Below are positions 1 to 8,281 of a stretch of DNA of 35,320 nucleotides, piece by piece. Positions within the stretch are counted from its first letter, which is position 1. Each line of letters opens with the position of its first letter. The stretch is from Pseudomonadota bacterium (GTDB taxonomy: Bacteria > Pseudomonadota > Gammaproteobacteria > Halothiobacillales > Halothiobacillaceae): assembly GCA_021795795.1 (NCBI GenBank), contig JAJYPA010000028.1, forward strand, positions 1 through 35,320, in the 5' to 3' direction. The notes beneath the pieces are model-generated. The model searched no databases, was not told where the DNA came from, and worked only from the letters and a program-made list of their open reading frames with translations. A program made the position numbers and the translations under genes.

Positions 1-818
1 CGCTCGTGTCGGACAAGAACAATCAGACCCTGTACACCATCGGCATGAGCTCGCCGGTCACGACCATTCCGGCCGGTGGCTCGGGTGAATTGTCGTCCAC
101 GCTTTATGTCGGTCCCAAGATTCAGTCGAATCTCGCTCCGCTCGCACAAGGCCTGAACCTGACGATCGATTTCGGTATTTTCACCGTCATTGCCGATCCG
201 ATCTTCTGGCTGCTCAAGTTCTTCCACGAATGGGTCGGCAACTGGGGCTGGTCGATCGTGCTGGTGACACTGGTCATTAAACTCTTCTTCCTCTGGCCTT
301 CTGCCATCAGCTATCGCTCCATGGCGAAAATGCGTGCCGTCACGCCGAAGATGAAGGCGCTCAAGGAAAAATTCGGCGAAGACAGACAAAAGCTTTCTCA
401 GGAAATGATGAAGCTCTACCAGCGGGAGAAAATCAATCCGTTGGGTGGTTGTCTGCCGATCGTGATTCAGATCCCGGTCTTCATTTCACTGTACTGGGTA
501 TTGGCCGAATCGGTTGAATTGCGCCAGGCTCCGTGGATTTTGTGGATTCATGACCTGTCGCAGAAGGATCCGTATTTCGTGCTGCCGTTGCTCATGGGTA
601 TTTCCATGTTCATCCAGCAGAAACTCAACCCGGCGCCGGTTGACCCGATGCAACAGAAAATCTTTGCCTGGTTACCGGTCATCTTTACTGTCTTCTTCTC
701 GTTCTTCCCGGCAGGTCTGGTGCTGTACTGGTTCGTGAACAACCTGCTCTCCATTGCGCAGCAGTACATCATCACGCGGAAAATCGAGAAGCAGATGGCA
801 CTGATCAAGTCCGAGTAA
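1..818 (+). CDS. yidC: Membrane protein insertase YidC, C-terminal part (5' end cut by window)
   Basis: YidC inserts and folds inner-membrane proteins, alone or with the Sec translocon. The reading frame is already open at the left edge (codons in phase with position 3), so about half of the usual 540-560 residues are missing. The visible 270 residues hold the end of the periplasmic domain ([24 protein letters not shown]) and then the conserved core: a hydrophobic segment followed by [15 protein letters not shown], the charged cytoplasmic hairpin ([15 protein letters not shown]), the motif [23 protein letters not shown], and two further membrane segments ending in [21 protein letters not shown]. 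The short basic tail is normal. The GTG at position 6 is an internal Val codon, not a start. mnmE follows within about 16 bp, the usual order in this class. Confidence 0.97.
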   Translation, partial: LVSDKNNQTLYTIGMSSPVTTIPAGGSGELSSTLYVGPKIQSNLAPLAQGLNLTIDFGIFTVIADPIFWLLKFFHEWVGNWGWSIVLVTLVIKLFFLWPSAISYRSMAKMRAVTPKMKALKEKFGEDRQKLSQEMMKLYQREKINPLGGCLPIVIQIPVFISLYWVLAESVELRQAPWILWIHDLSQKDPYFVLPLLMGISMFIQQKLNPAPVDPMQQKIFAWLPVIFTVFFSFFPAGLVLYWFVNNLLSIAQQYIITRKIEKQMALIKSE

Positions 819-834
819 CGCCTCGGGCGTGCTC

Positions 835-2181
835 ATGCATTCGCCACAGGACACCATTGCCGCCATTGCCACTGCCCCCGGACGTGGTGGTGTCGGCATT
901 ATTCGTTTATCCGGCACGCAAGCGCACGCGATTGCCGAACGAATCGTCACGACCTTGCCGCCCATTCGCTATGCGCGGCACGTCCCATTCAAACACCCCG
1001 ATACCGGCGCGCACATCGATGACGGGCTTTGCCTCGTATTTTCGGCGCCGCATTCATACACCGGCGAAGACGTGGTCGAGTTGCAAGGCCACGGTGGCCC
1101 GGTCGTACTCGATCATCTGCTGCAACTGATGCTGCAAATGGGCGCGCGACTGGCTCGTCCGGGTGAATTCACCGAGCGCGCCTTTCTCAATGGACGAATG
1201 GATCTGGCACAGGCTGAAGCCGTCGCCGATTTGATCGATGCCGGTAGCCAGGCGGCCGCACAGGCAGCAAGTCAGGCCCTGCAAGGCGTGTTTTCCGAAC
1301 GGGTTCATCGCGTCACACAACAGCTGATTGCATTGCGCATGTACATCGAATCAGCCCTTGATTTTCCCGAAGAAGAAATTGATTTTCTCTCCGATACCCG
1401 TCTCATTGCCCAGTCACAGCAACTGGTCGATGACATCGGCGAGCTATTATCTGAAACACAGCAAGGCGTACTTCTGCGCGAGGGTATGCGCGTGGCGATC
1501 GTCGGCCAGCCTAATGCCGGAAAATCGAGTCTGCTGAATCAATTGGCCGGTGATGACCGTGCCATCGTGACCGACATTCCCGGCACCACGCGCGATGTAT
1601 TGCGTGCTGAAATTCAGATCGATGGCCTGCCCGTCCATATCATCGACACCGCCGGTTTGCGTGAAAGTGACGACCCGATTGAGCGTGAAGGCATTCGCCG
1701 CGCCTGGCTGGAAGTGGAACAGGCCGATGCGGTGTTGTTTCTCCAGGACGACCAACGCAACAACCCGGATGAAGATGAAAAGATCCGGGCCATGCTGCCG
1801 AGCAAGCACACGATCGGGGTCTTCAACAAAATCGACCTGACCGGTCGTCCAGCCGGATTCGATCAGGAAAAAACCCATTTGGGCATCAGTGCGAAAACCG
1901 GCGCGGGGATCAAGGAACTTCGCGCGCATCTCAAAGAAATCATGGGCTATCAGTCCACAGAAGGCGGGCAGTTCATCGCCCGAAGAAGACACCTGGATGC
2001 CTTGCTCGGTGCTCAAAAAGAGATCATTTCTGCCCACGATGCCTTGACGACCCAATCCGCCGGAGAACTGGCGGCCGAATCGCTCCGTAGAGCCCAACTG
2101 GCCTTGGATGAAATCACCGGCAAATTCACCGCAGATGATCTGCTCGGTGAAATTTTCAGCAGTTTCTGCATTGGCAAATAA
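835..2181 (+). CDS. mnmE: tRNA modification GTPase MnmE (TrmE)
   Basis: With MnmG, MnmE installs the cmnm5/nm5 group on carbon 5 of wobble uridine 34 in tRNAs reading codons that end in A or G. From the ATG at 835 the protein has 448 residues, close to the family length of about 454. The N-terminal tetrahydrofolate-binding domain starts with DTIAAIATAPGRGGVGIIRLSG. The G domain shows G1 GQPNAGKS (224-231), G2 TTRD (251-254), G3 DTAG (271-274) and G4 NKID (331-334). The protein ends in CIGK, which carries the conserved catalytic Cys. A GTG at 829 in the same frame would add two residues. I prefer 835 because it matches family N-termini, but there is no clear ribosome-binding site to decide. 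mnmG is not in the window. Confidence 0.97.
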   Translation: MHSPQDTIAAIATAPGRGGVGIIRLSGTQAHAIAERIVTTLPPIRYARHVPFKHPDTGAHIDDGLCLVFSAPHSYTGEDVVELQGHGGPVVLDHLLQLMLQMGARLARPGEFTERAFLNGRMDLAQAEAVADLIDAGSQAAAQAASQALQGVFSERVHRVTQQLIALRMYIESALDFPEEEIDFLSDTRLIAQSQQLVDDIGELLSETQQGVLLREGMRVAIVGQPNAGKSSLLNQLAGDDRAIVTDIPGTTRDVLRAEIQIDGLPVHIIDTAGLRESDDPIEREGIRRAWLEVEQADAVLFLQDDQRNNPDEDEKIRAMLPSKHTIGVFNKIDLTGRPAGFDQEKTHLGISAKTGAGIKELRAHLKEIMGYQSTEGGQFIARRRHLDALLGAQKEIISAHDALTTQSAGELAAESLRRAQLALDEITGKFTADDLLGEIFSSFCIGK

Positions 2182-2241
2182 AGCAGGACGCCCCCAAAGT
2201 GAAAGCTGCGAATAAGCTGGGTGCAACTCGGGAAAACAAAG

Positions 2242-2271
2242 TTATCCACAAAGCATAAATTTTCATCCACA
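2242..2271 (+). promoter_or_regulatory. Pair of DnaA-box-like sites downstream of mnmE
   Basis: TTATCCACA at 2242-2250 is a perfect match to the strong DnaA-binding consensus. TCATCCACA at 2263-2271 differs at one base. Both lie in the same orientation and start 21 bp apart, two helical turns, with an AT-rich spacer. A weaker candidate, TTATTCAGA, is at 2403-2411. The gap lies next to yidC-mnmE, a gene pair often found near the replication origin in this class. Binding is inferred. Confidence 0.5.
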
Positions 2272-2432
2272 ACAGAACCGTCAATCCATACCTGAGTTAC
2301 AAGCACGGTAACCCGTTTGAATCCATGAAGAATTTGCCCTTGACCCCGATATACTGCATCACTAATCGTCATCACTAACAACAGAACTAAAACATTCTTG
2401 AATTATTCAGACGTAACACAACGGCCCAAACC

Positions 2433-3494
2433 ATGAAAAATACCGCCCAAGAACTCATTCGTTTGACTCAATACAGCCACGGTGCCGGTTGTGGCTGCAA
2501 GATATCTCCCGCCCTGCTGGATGAAATCCTGCATACCAGCAGCATTGAAAAAACCCATTTCAGCCAGCTCATCGTCGGTAACGATTCCAAGGACGATGCA
2601 GCCGTCATGGACTTAGGTGACGGTACCGGCATCATCAGTACCACCGATTTTTTCATGCCCATCGTGGATGATCCGTTCACCTTCGGTCGAATTGCTGCAA
2701 CCAACGCCATCAGCGACATCTATGCGATGGGAGGCAAACCCCTGATGGCGATTGCCATTTTCGGCTGGCCCATCGATAAACTATCCGCCGAAGTCGCCTC
2801 ACAGGTCATCGACGGGGGAAAACAAGCCTGTCACGATGCCGGCATCCCACTGGCCGGTGGACATTCCATCGATGCACCGGAACCCATTTTCGGTTTGGCC
2901 GTAACCGGTCGCGTTGCACTCGATCACCTCAAGCGAAACGATAAGGCCCAGGTGGGCGATTACCTCTTTTTGACCAAACCTTTGGGTATCGGTATTTTGA
3001 CCACTGCACAAAAATCCGGTGTTCTGCGCGATGAAGATCGGGATACCGCACCCGATTTGATGTGTCAGCTAAACAAGATTGGCTATGAACTCGGTCAAAT
3101 GAGTGACGTGCATGCGATGACGGATGTCACCGGTTTTGGCCTTGGCGGACATCTACTGGAAATGTGTCAGGGTAGTGGAACATCTGCCGTGATCGATCTG
3201 GCCCGAGTACCGAAAATCAGGAATGTCGATGTCTATTTGAAGGAAAAACAGACACCAGGCGGCACGCATCGCAATTTTGCCAGCTACGGAAAACACCTCG
3301 CAGAAATGACGGACGAGGAAAAGGCCATAGTCTGCGATCCGCAAACATCCGGCGGATTGCTTATCAGTGTGGCAAAAACCGCCGTGGATCAGGTTCGCGC
3401 ATTGCTCCAAGCCCAAGGGATACATGCCGAACCCATCGGTCGAATTGTTGCCGCCGAGCCCAACGAAAAAACCATCCGTTTCGGCTCGTTCTGA
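2433..3494 (+). CDS. selD: Selenide, water dikinase SelD (selenophosphate synthetase)
   Basis: SelD makes monoselenophosphate from selenide and ATP. This is the selenium donor for 2-selenouridine in tRNA and for selenocysteine synthesis. The 353-residue protein begins with the active-site segment [13 protein letters not shown]. The catalytic position is a normal Cys (Cys20) with Lys23 after it, so it is not a selenoprotein itself. AIR-synthase-like features follow: [42 protein letters not shown] and [11 protein letters not shown]. Its stop TGA shares one base with the ATG of mnmH, so the two are translationally coupled. The pairing with the selenouridine synthase points to tRNA selenation as a main job. 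selA and selB are not in the window. Confidence 0.97.
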   Translation: MKNTAQELIRLTQYSHGAGCGCKISPALLDEILHTSSIEKTHFSQLIVGNDSKDDAAVMDLGDGTGIISTTDFFMPIVDDPFTFGRIAATNAISDIYAMGGKPLMAIAIFGWPIDKLSAEVASQVIDGGKQACHDAGIPLAGGHSIDAPEPIFGLAVTGRVALDHLKRNDKAQVGDYLFLTKPLGIGILTTAQKSGVLRDEDRDTAPDLMCQLNKIGYELGQMSDVHAMTDVTGFGLGGHLLEMCQGSGTSAVIDLARVPKIRNVDVYLKEKQTPGGTHRNFASYGKHLAEMTDEEKAIVCDPQTSGGLLISVAKTAVDQVRALLQAQGIHAEPIGRIVAAEPNEKTIRFGSF

Positions 3495-4606
3495 TGGTGG
3501 ATTGTGCACCCAAGGAAACCAATCTGAAGCGGGTTTTGCTGGAAAACATACCGCTGCTTGATTTGCGCGCCCCGGTTGAATTCAACGCAGGCGCTTTTCC
3601 TGAATCGACCAATATTCCGCTCTTGACGGACGAGGAACGACACCTCATCGGTATCCGTTACAAGACACAAGGACAGGACGCCGCCATTGCCCTGGGTTAC
3701 GCGCTGGTGGATGAGCAGCAGAAGCAACAGCGTATTGCCAAATGGGCAGAATTTTTTCAAAAACACCCGAATGGCATGCTTTATTGCTTTCGTGGCGGCC
3801 TGAGATCACGCCTGACGCAACGCATGCTCATGGATGCGGCCGGTATCACGGTTCCCAGAATCGTTGGCGGATACAAGGCCATGCGCCGTTTCCTGCTCGA
3901 TCGACTTGAAGCCGATGCGGTGGAGGCGAAATTGGTTGTTCTGGGTGGGCGAACCGGCACCGGAAAAACCATGTTGCTGAATCAATGCGAACGCTTTGTC
4001 GATCTGGAAGGGATTGCCCATCACAAGGGCTCGGCCTTCGGGCAGGAACTGGAAGCACAACCGCCGCAAATCAGCATCGATAACGAGATTACCATTGCCT
4101 TGATGAGAAATCGGGTGGCCAGGCCGGATGCACCGATCATGCTGGAAGACGAAGGATCGAAGATCGGCGCGCGCAGCGTTTCCCCGCCGTTATGGGAAGC
4201 CATGCAAAATGCGCCATTGGTGGTTTTGCACACACCCGTCGAAAAACGAATCGAGCAGGTATTCGACGATTACATCACCATCCGGTTGCAAAAACTCATT
4301 CGGCTATTCGGTCGCGAACAGGCCGAAGAAACATTGAAAACGAACATTCTGCAATCACTGGATGCCATAAAGAAACGGCTGGGCCATACACGATATAAAG
4401 AATTATCCGCCCTTGCGCTCACGGGATTGAATCACTATTTCGCATCGGGTGATAAACACGGCATCGAATCTCTGATCGAGCAATTGCTGATCGGTTACTA
4501 CGACCCGATGTACGACTATCAAATCAACAAGAAAAAACACCGTATCGTTTTTCAGGGCACTGAAACAGAAATTCGAGACTGGTGGTTTTCAACATGTGAC
4601 CTATGA
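3494..4606 (+). CDS. mnmH: tRNA 2-selenouridine synthase MnmH (SelU/YbbB)
   Basis: MnmH replaces the sulfur of 2-thiouridine 34 with selenium in tRNA(Lys), tRNA(Glu) and tRNA(Gln) through a geranylated intermediate. The 370-residue protein has an N-terminal rhodanese domain (LLDLRAPVEFNAGAFPESTNIPLL) with the catalytic Cys98 in YCFRGGLRS. It is followed by a P-loop domain with GGRTGTGKT (P-loop about residues 152-159), expected to take part in geranyl diphosphate handling and tRNA binding. The start ATG overlaps the selD stop by one base. The end overlaps the cmoA start in an ATGA junction. Both overlaps support a single transcript. Confidence 0.96.
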   Translation: MVDCAPKETNLKRVLLENIPLLDLRAPVEFNAGAFPESTNIPLLTDEERHLIGIRYKTQGQDAAIALGYALVDEQQKQQRIAKWAEFFQKHPNGMLYCFRGGLRSRLTQRMLMDAAGITVPRIVGGYKAMRRFLLDRLEADAVEAKLVVLGGRTGTGKTMLLNQCERFVDLEGIAHHKGSAFGQELEAQPPQISIDNEITIALMRNRVARPDAPIMLEDEGSKIGARSVSPPLWEAMQNAPLVVLHTPVEKRIEQVFDDYITIRLQKLIRLFGREQAEETLKTNILQSLDAIKKRLGHTRYKELSALALTGLNHYFASGDKHGIESLIEQLLIGYYDPMYDYQINKKKHRIVFQGTETEIRDWWFSTCDL

Positions 4607-5379
4607 ACAACAACGAATCAGAACATTCCGTGTTAATTCTGGGTGGAAAAGACAAACTGTTCGACACGCCTGAGAAACCGGGGCCATTCTGTTTCAATCA
4701 GGAAGTGGCCGCCGTGTTTCCGGACATGATCAAACGATCGGTGCCCGGATACGGATTCACCCTGGATCTGATCAAGGATATCGCGCGTTTGCTCGTGCGG
4801 GAAAACAGCAGCATCTACGATTTGGGTTGTTCGCTCGGCGCGATTACCCTGGCCTTGAGAAGTGGCGTTCTGGCGTCGGGTATCGATGCCGATTCCGTAA
4901 CGATTCATGCCATCGACTCATCGCAAGCCATGATTTCCCGGGCGGAAGAGCATATTGGTTCGTTTCAGGCCAGCGTGCCGATTGTTCTGCATTGCGGGGA
5001 TATCACAACGCATGAATATCGTCATGCTTCGCTGATCGTGCTGGCCTACACCCTGCAATTTATCGAACCGGAAAAACGGCTGGATCTGCTGAAAAAAATC
5101 CATACGGGATTGAATCCCGGCGGTGGGCTGATTCTGGTCGAGAAAATTCACGATGAAGACGACACGATGCAGGCCATCAGCACGGAATTGCACCATGAGT
5201 TCAAGCGTCGCAACGGTTATTCCGAACTGGAAATCGCCCAAAAAAGACAGGCACTGGAAAACGTACTGAGAACAGAAACCGAAGAAACACACAAAAAACG
5301 CTTCCAAGAAGCCGGATTTAGCAAAACCATCCTGCTCGGCAAACACTATGCATTTGCCTCATGGCTGGCGCTTAAATAA
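4603..5379 (+). CDS. cmoA: Carboxy-S-adenosyl-L-methionine synthase CmoA
   Basis: CmoA converts S-adenosylmethionine plus prephenate into carboxy-SAM, the cofactor used by CmoB. The protein is 258 residues. It contains the diagnostic stretch FNQEVAAVFPDMIKRSVPGY (about residues 31-50), then the SAM-binding loop YDLGCSLGAITLALRSG (from residue 72) and LVEKIHDED near the C-terminal half. The N-terminus (MNNNESEHSVLILGGKDKLFDTPEK) is a little longer than the E. coli form. It overlaps mnmH by four bases (ATGA) and is separated from cmoB by three bases, so translation is probably coupled across the set. Confidence 0.95.
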   Translation: MNNNESEHSVLILGGKDKLFDTPEKPGPFCFNQEVAAVFPDMIKRSVPGYGFTLDLIKDIARLLVRENSSIYDLGCSLGAITLALRSGVLASGIDADSVTIHAIDSSQAMISRAEEHIGSFQASVPIVLHCGDITTHEYRHASLIVLAYTLQFIEPEKRLDLLKKIHTGLNPGGGLILVEKIHDEDDTMQAISTELHHEFKRRNGYSELEIAQKRQALENVLRTETEETHKKRFQEAGFSKTILLGKHYAFASWLALK

Positions 5380-5382
5380 AAA

Positions 5383-6414
5383 ATGGAACCGAACACGATC
5401 AAAGGCCGGTTTCTGGCAATGGCGTCAACAATGGGCGCCCAGGGGGATGCCAACGGCGACAAGGCAGCGTTTTCCCAATGGTTGATTGAACACGCCGCGC
5501 GATTCGATGACATCAATCACGGGCACTGGGAAGAGTGGAGTCAGGTCGTGGCCGGGTTGCCTGCCATTCCTGCCCAACGGGTCGTGACACTGGACCAGCC
5601 GGTGGTTTCGGTTCGTGCCTCAGAGAATGAATCTAGGAATGAAGACAGCAACGCGGCAAGACAAGCCCTAACGCGGCAGCTTCGCCAATTGTCGCCCTGG
5701 CGCAAAGGGCCGTTTTCCCTGTACGACGTGTTTATCGACACCGAATGGCGCTCGGATTTCAAATGGCAGCGACTGCAAGCGCACATCAGTTCGCTCGATG
5801 GCAAACGGATTCTGGATGTAGGTACGGGCAGCGGTTATCACCTCTGGCGGATGTTGGGCGATGGTGCAGCAAATGCGGTGGGCGTTGAGCCGACCTTGAG
5901 TTTTGTCGCTCAGTTCTACGCGGTGGCGCATCTTCTGGGTGAACGTCGGGCCGTGATCATTCCCACGACGCTGGAAAACTTAAGCCGTGCGCCGTTGTTC
6001 GATACCGTGTTTTCGATGGGCGTGCTCTATCATCGCCGAAACCCGCTCGGGCATATTCGGGAACTGGCCGAATGCCTGAAGCCGGGCGGGGAACTGGTTC
6101 TGGAAACGCTGGTGATTGAAGGCGATGCGCAGCAGGTGTTAACCCCAACCGATCGCTACGCGGGTATGCGCAATATATGGTTCATTCCCTGCGTGCCCTT
6201 GCTCTGCGTGTGGCTGGCCCGTCTAGGGTTCGAGTCGATTTGGCTCGTCAATCAGGAATCGACCAGTCTCGATGAACAGCGCGCTACGGACTGGACCGAT
6301 TTCAAACCATCCTTGGCCGATTTTCTCGATCCGGTGGATCGTTCCAAAACGATCGAAGGCTACCCGGCGCCGTTGCGGGCGATTTTGACTGCCAAAAAGG
6401 TCAACCGATCCTGA
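5383..6414 (+). CDS. cmoB: tRNA U34 carboxymethyltransferase CmoB
   Basis: CmoB transfers the carboxymethyl group of carboxy-SAM to 5-hydroxyuridine 34, giving uridine 5-oxyacetic acid (cmo5U), which widens wobble decoding. The 343-residue protein is about 20 residues longer than the E. coli enzyme. The extra length sits around residues 70-100, a polar, poorly conserved linker. Family landmarks are PWRKGPF (105-111, with the conserved Lys108), the Rossmann loop LDVGTGSGYHLWRM (from 144), FDTVFSMGVLYHRRNPLGH, ELVLETLVIEGD, DRYAGMRNIWFIP and SLADFLDPVD with EGYPAPLRA near the end. Its last 14 bases overlap the end of the convergent comM gene. Confidence 0.96.
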   Translation: MEPNTIKGRFLAMASTMGAQGDANGDKAAFSQWLIEHAARFDDINHGHWEEWSQVVAGLPAIPAQRVVTLDQPVVSVRASENESRNEDSNAARQALTRQLRQLSPWRKGPFSLYDVFIDTEWRSDFKWQRLQAHISSLDGKRILDVGTGSGYHLWRMLGDGAANAVGVEPTLSFVAQFYAVAHLLGERRAVIIPTTLENLSRAPLFDTVFSMGVLYHRRNPLGHIRELAECLKPGGELVLETLVIEGDAQQVLTPTDRYAGMRNIWFIPCVPLLCVWLARLGFESIWLVNQESTSLDEQRATDWTDFKPSLADFLDPVDRSKTIEGYPAPLRAILTAKKVNRS

Positions 6415-7912
6415 ACAAACGATCCAGATTGCGGTACCCCATTGCCTCGCTCAGGCAAGCCATATCGATTTGCGGTTTGCCATCCAGATCGGCAATCGTT
6501 CGGGCTACCTTCAAAATCCGGTTTCGGGCGCGGCCGGATAGTTTGAGTTTTTCAATGGCCTGATTCAAAAACAACTGATTTTTCGGATCGAGTTCTGCCA
6601 CGCTGCCCAGTTCACTCGAAGACAACCGTGCATTGGGCTTATTCTGCCGTTGCAACATGACCGCTCTTGCTTCGGAGACGCGCGCGCGGACCTCGGCAGA
6701 CGTTTCTTCAGCAGCAATTGAACTAAATTCGGTGGCGGGAACCCTTGGAATTTCCAAATGCATGTCGATGCGATCCAGCAGCGGCCCGGAAAGTTTTGCC
6801 CGATAACGTTGCGCTGCGATGGAATCGATTTCCACCCCTTGCGGCGATGGATTCATGGCGGCAATCAACTGAAATTCTGCGGGGAACTCGGCTTGCTGCG
6901 CCGCGCGGGAAATCGTGATTTTGCCGTTTTCCAGCGGTTCACGCAGGGCTTCGAGCACCTTGCGGTCGAATTCCGGTAACTCATCGAGGAACAAAACCCC
7001 AAAATGCGCCAGTGAAATTTCGCCGGGTTTCGGGTTGGAGCCACCACCAATCAAGGCCACCGAAGAGGCGGAGTGATGTGGATTCCTGAACTGCCGCAGG
7101 CCAAAGCGCTCTGGCGTGAATCCCTGGCTTGAAATCGAGGCGATACGAGCCGATTCAATGGCTTCACTTTCGGTCATGGGCGGAAGAATACCGGGCATTC
7201 GTTGCGCCAGCATGCTCTTGCCCGCGCCGGGCGGGCCGATGAGAAGTAAATTGTGCTGGCCTGCGGCGGCAATCGCTAAGGCGCGTTTGGCTCTGGGTTG
7301 GCCGCGCACCTCAGATAAATCGCCATCCAGTGCCGGATCAATCGGTGCCAACGGGCGCGGCACGATGTCATCGAGATTTTTCTGACCCGCCAAATGTGCC
7401 ACAACGGCCGTTAAATGTTGGGCAGTCAGGGCGTGAATATCCTTGATGACCGAGACTTCATCCCCGCAGGTTTTGGGTAAAACAAGGATACGTCGCGCAT
7501 CACGCGTGGCAATGGCAGCAGAAAGCGACCCGTTAATCGGTCGAATGCCGCCATCGAGGGATAATTCACCCAAGAATTCATAGTGTTTGAGTTGCTGCAA
7601 GGCCGTTTCGGCATCTTTGCCGGGAATTTGGCCCGTTACGGCCAAAATGGCGATGGCAATCGCCAGATCAAACCGGGCGCTCTCCTTGGGTAAATCGGCG
7701 GGCGCCAGATTTATGGTGAGCCGCTTAGGCGGAAATTCAAATCCGGAAGATAAAATCGCGGCACGCACGCGATCCCGGCTTTCGCGAACCGCCGTTTCAG
7801 CAAGCCCCACCAGTGTGATTGCAGGCAAGCCATTGGTGACATGCGCTTCAACCGTCACCAACGGTGCATCAATACCAACTTGTGCTCGGCTGTAAACTTT
7901 GGCGATGGACAT
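6401..7912 (-). CDS. comM: YifB/ComM family AAA+ Mg-chelatase-like helicase
   Basis: ComM is a hexameric branch-migration helicase that extends integration of single-stranded DNA during natural transformation. The family is also present in bacteria not known to be competent. The 503-residue length is typical. The N-terminal ChlI-like domain covers about residues 1-190 (MSIAKVYSRAQVGIDAPLVTVE, GLAETAVRESRDRVRAA). The AAA+ core has Walker A GPPGAGKS (226-233), Walker B GVLFLDELPEF and sensor-like AAMNPSPQG. The C-terminal Mg-chelatase domain ends in SEAMGYRNLDR. The usual C-rich zinc-like insert of some homologues (CPCG) is absent in the segment after AAMNPSPQG, which reads GVEIDSIAAQRY. It lies downstream of ubiK on the same strand. 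Confidence 0.94.
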   Translation of the reverse strand: MSIAKVYSRAQVGIDAPLVTVEAHVTNGLPAITLVGLAETAVRESRDRVRAAILSSGFEFPPKRLTINLAPADLPKESARFDLAIAIAILAVTGQIPGKDAETALQQLKHYEFLGELSLDGGIRPINGSLSAAIATRDARRILVLPKTCGDEVSVIKDIHALTAQHLTAVVAHLAGQKNLDDIVPRPLAPIDPALDGDLSEVRGQPRAKRALAIAAAGQHNLLLIGPPGAGKSMLAQRMPGILPPMTESEAIESARIASISSQGFTPERFGLRQFRNPHHSASSVALIGGGSNPKPGEISLAHFGVLFLDELPEFDRKVLEALREPLENGKITISRAAQQAEFPAEFQLIAAMNPSPQGVEIDSIAAQRYRAKLSGPLLDRIDMHLEIPRVPATEFSSIAAEETSAEVRARVSEARAVMLQRQNKPNARLSSSELGSVAELDPKNQLFLNQAIEKLKLSGRARNRILKVARTIADLDGKPQIDMACLSEAMGYRNLDRLFRIG

Positions 7913-8017
7913 GACTTTCCTTGTCTTGATCGAACCCGCCTTATGTTGGCGCGTTGAGAAAATCAGTTGAACGAATCGGGCAAGAACGCCCGCTGTTTCA
8001 GGAAAGGGTACCGGGGA

Positions 8018-8281
8018 TTATTCGCTTTGTGCGTCGTTATTCAATGCAGCTTCAAGAGCGGCCACGCGCTGTTCGAGCACTTCGAGTTTCGCCCGTGTCC
8101 GCGCCAGAACTTGCGTTTGAATATCGAACTCATCACGAGTTACCAGCTCCATCTTCTGGAACGCATTCATCACGGCCTGGCGAATGGTTTTATCCATCTC
8201 CGTCTTGGTTTGGCGCAGACTTTCCGGCAGAGCCTGTTCGATGCGTTGAGACAGTTCTTCGATGGTGTGTGCAATAGACAT
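8018..8281 (-). CDS. ubiK: Ubiquinone biosynthesis accessory factor UbiK (BMFP/DUF526)
   Basis: UbiK is a small accessory protein that, with UbiJ, supports aerobic ubiquinone synthesis in gammaproteobacteria. The 87-residue protein has the family pattern: an amphipathic N-terminal helix (IEELSQRIEQALPESLRQTKTEMDKTIRQAV), the signature LVTRDEFDIQTQVLARTRAKLEVLEQRVAALE, and a coiled-coil C-terminus that forms trimers. A strong ribosome-binding site, AGGAGG read on the minus strand (plus positions 8290-8295), sits eight bases before the ATG and fixes the start. The gene is upstream of comM on the same strand with a 105-bp gap, so the two may be co-transcribed. Confidence 0.93.
   Translation of the reverse strand: MSIAHTIEELSQRIEQALPESLRQTKTEMDKTIRQAVMNAFQKMELVTRDEFDIQTQVLARTRAKLEVLEQRVAALEAALNNDAQSE

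Noticed and set aside
1447..2226. 259-residue minus-strand frame
   Set aside because: Antisense to the MnmE G domain, which is unambiguous.
2340..2355. TTGACC and TATACT as a selD promoter
   Set aside because: The two elements are only four bases apart, far too close for a sigma-70 promoter.
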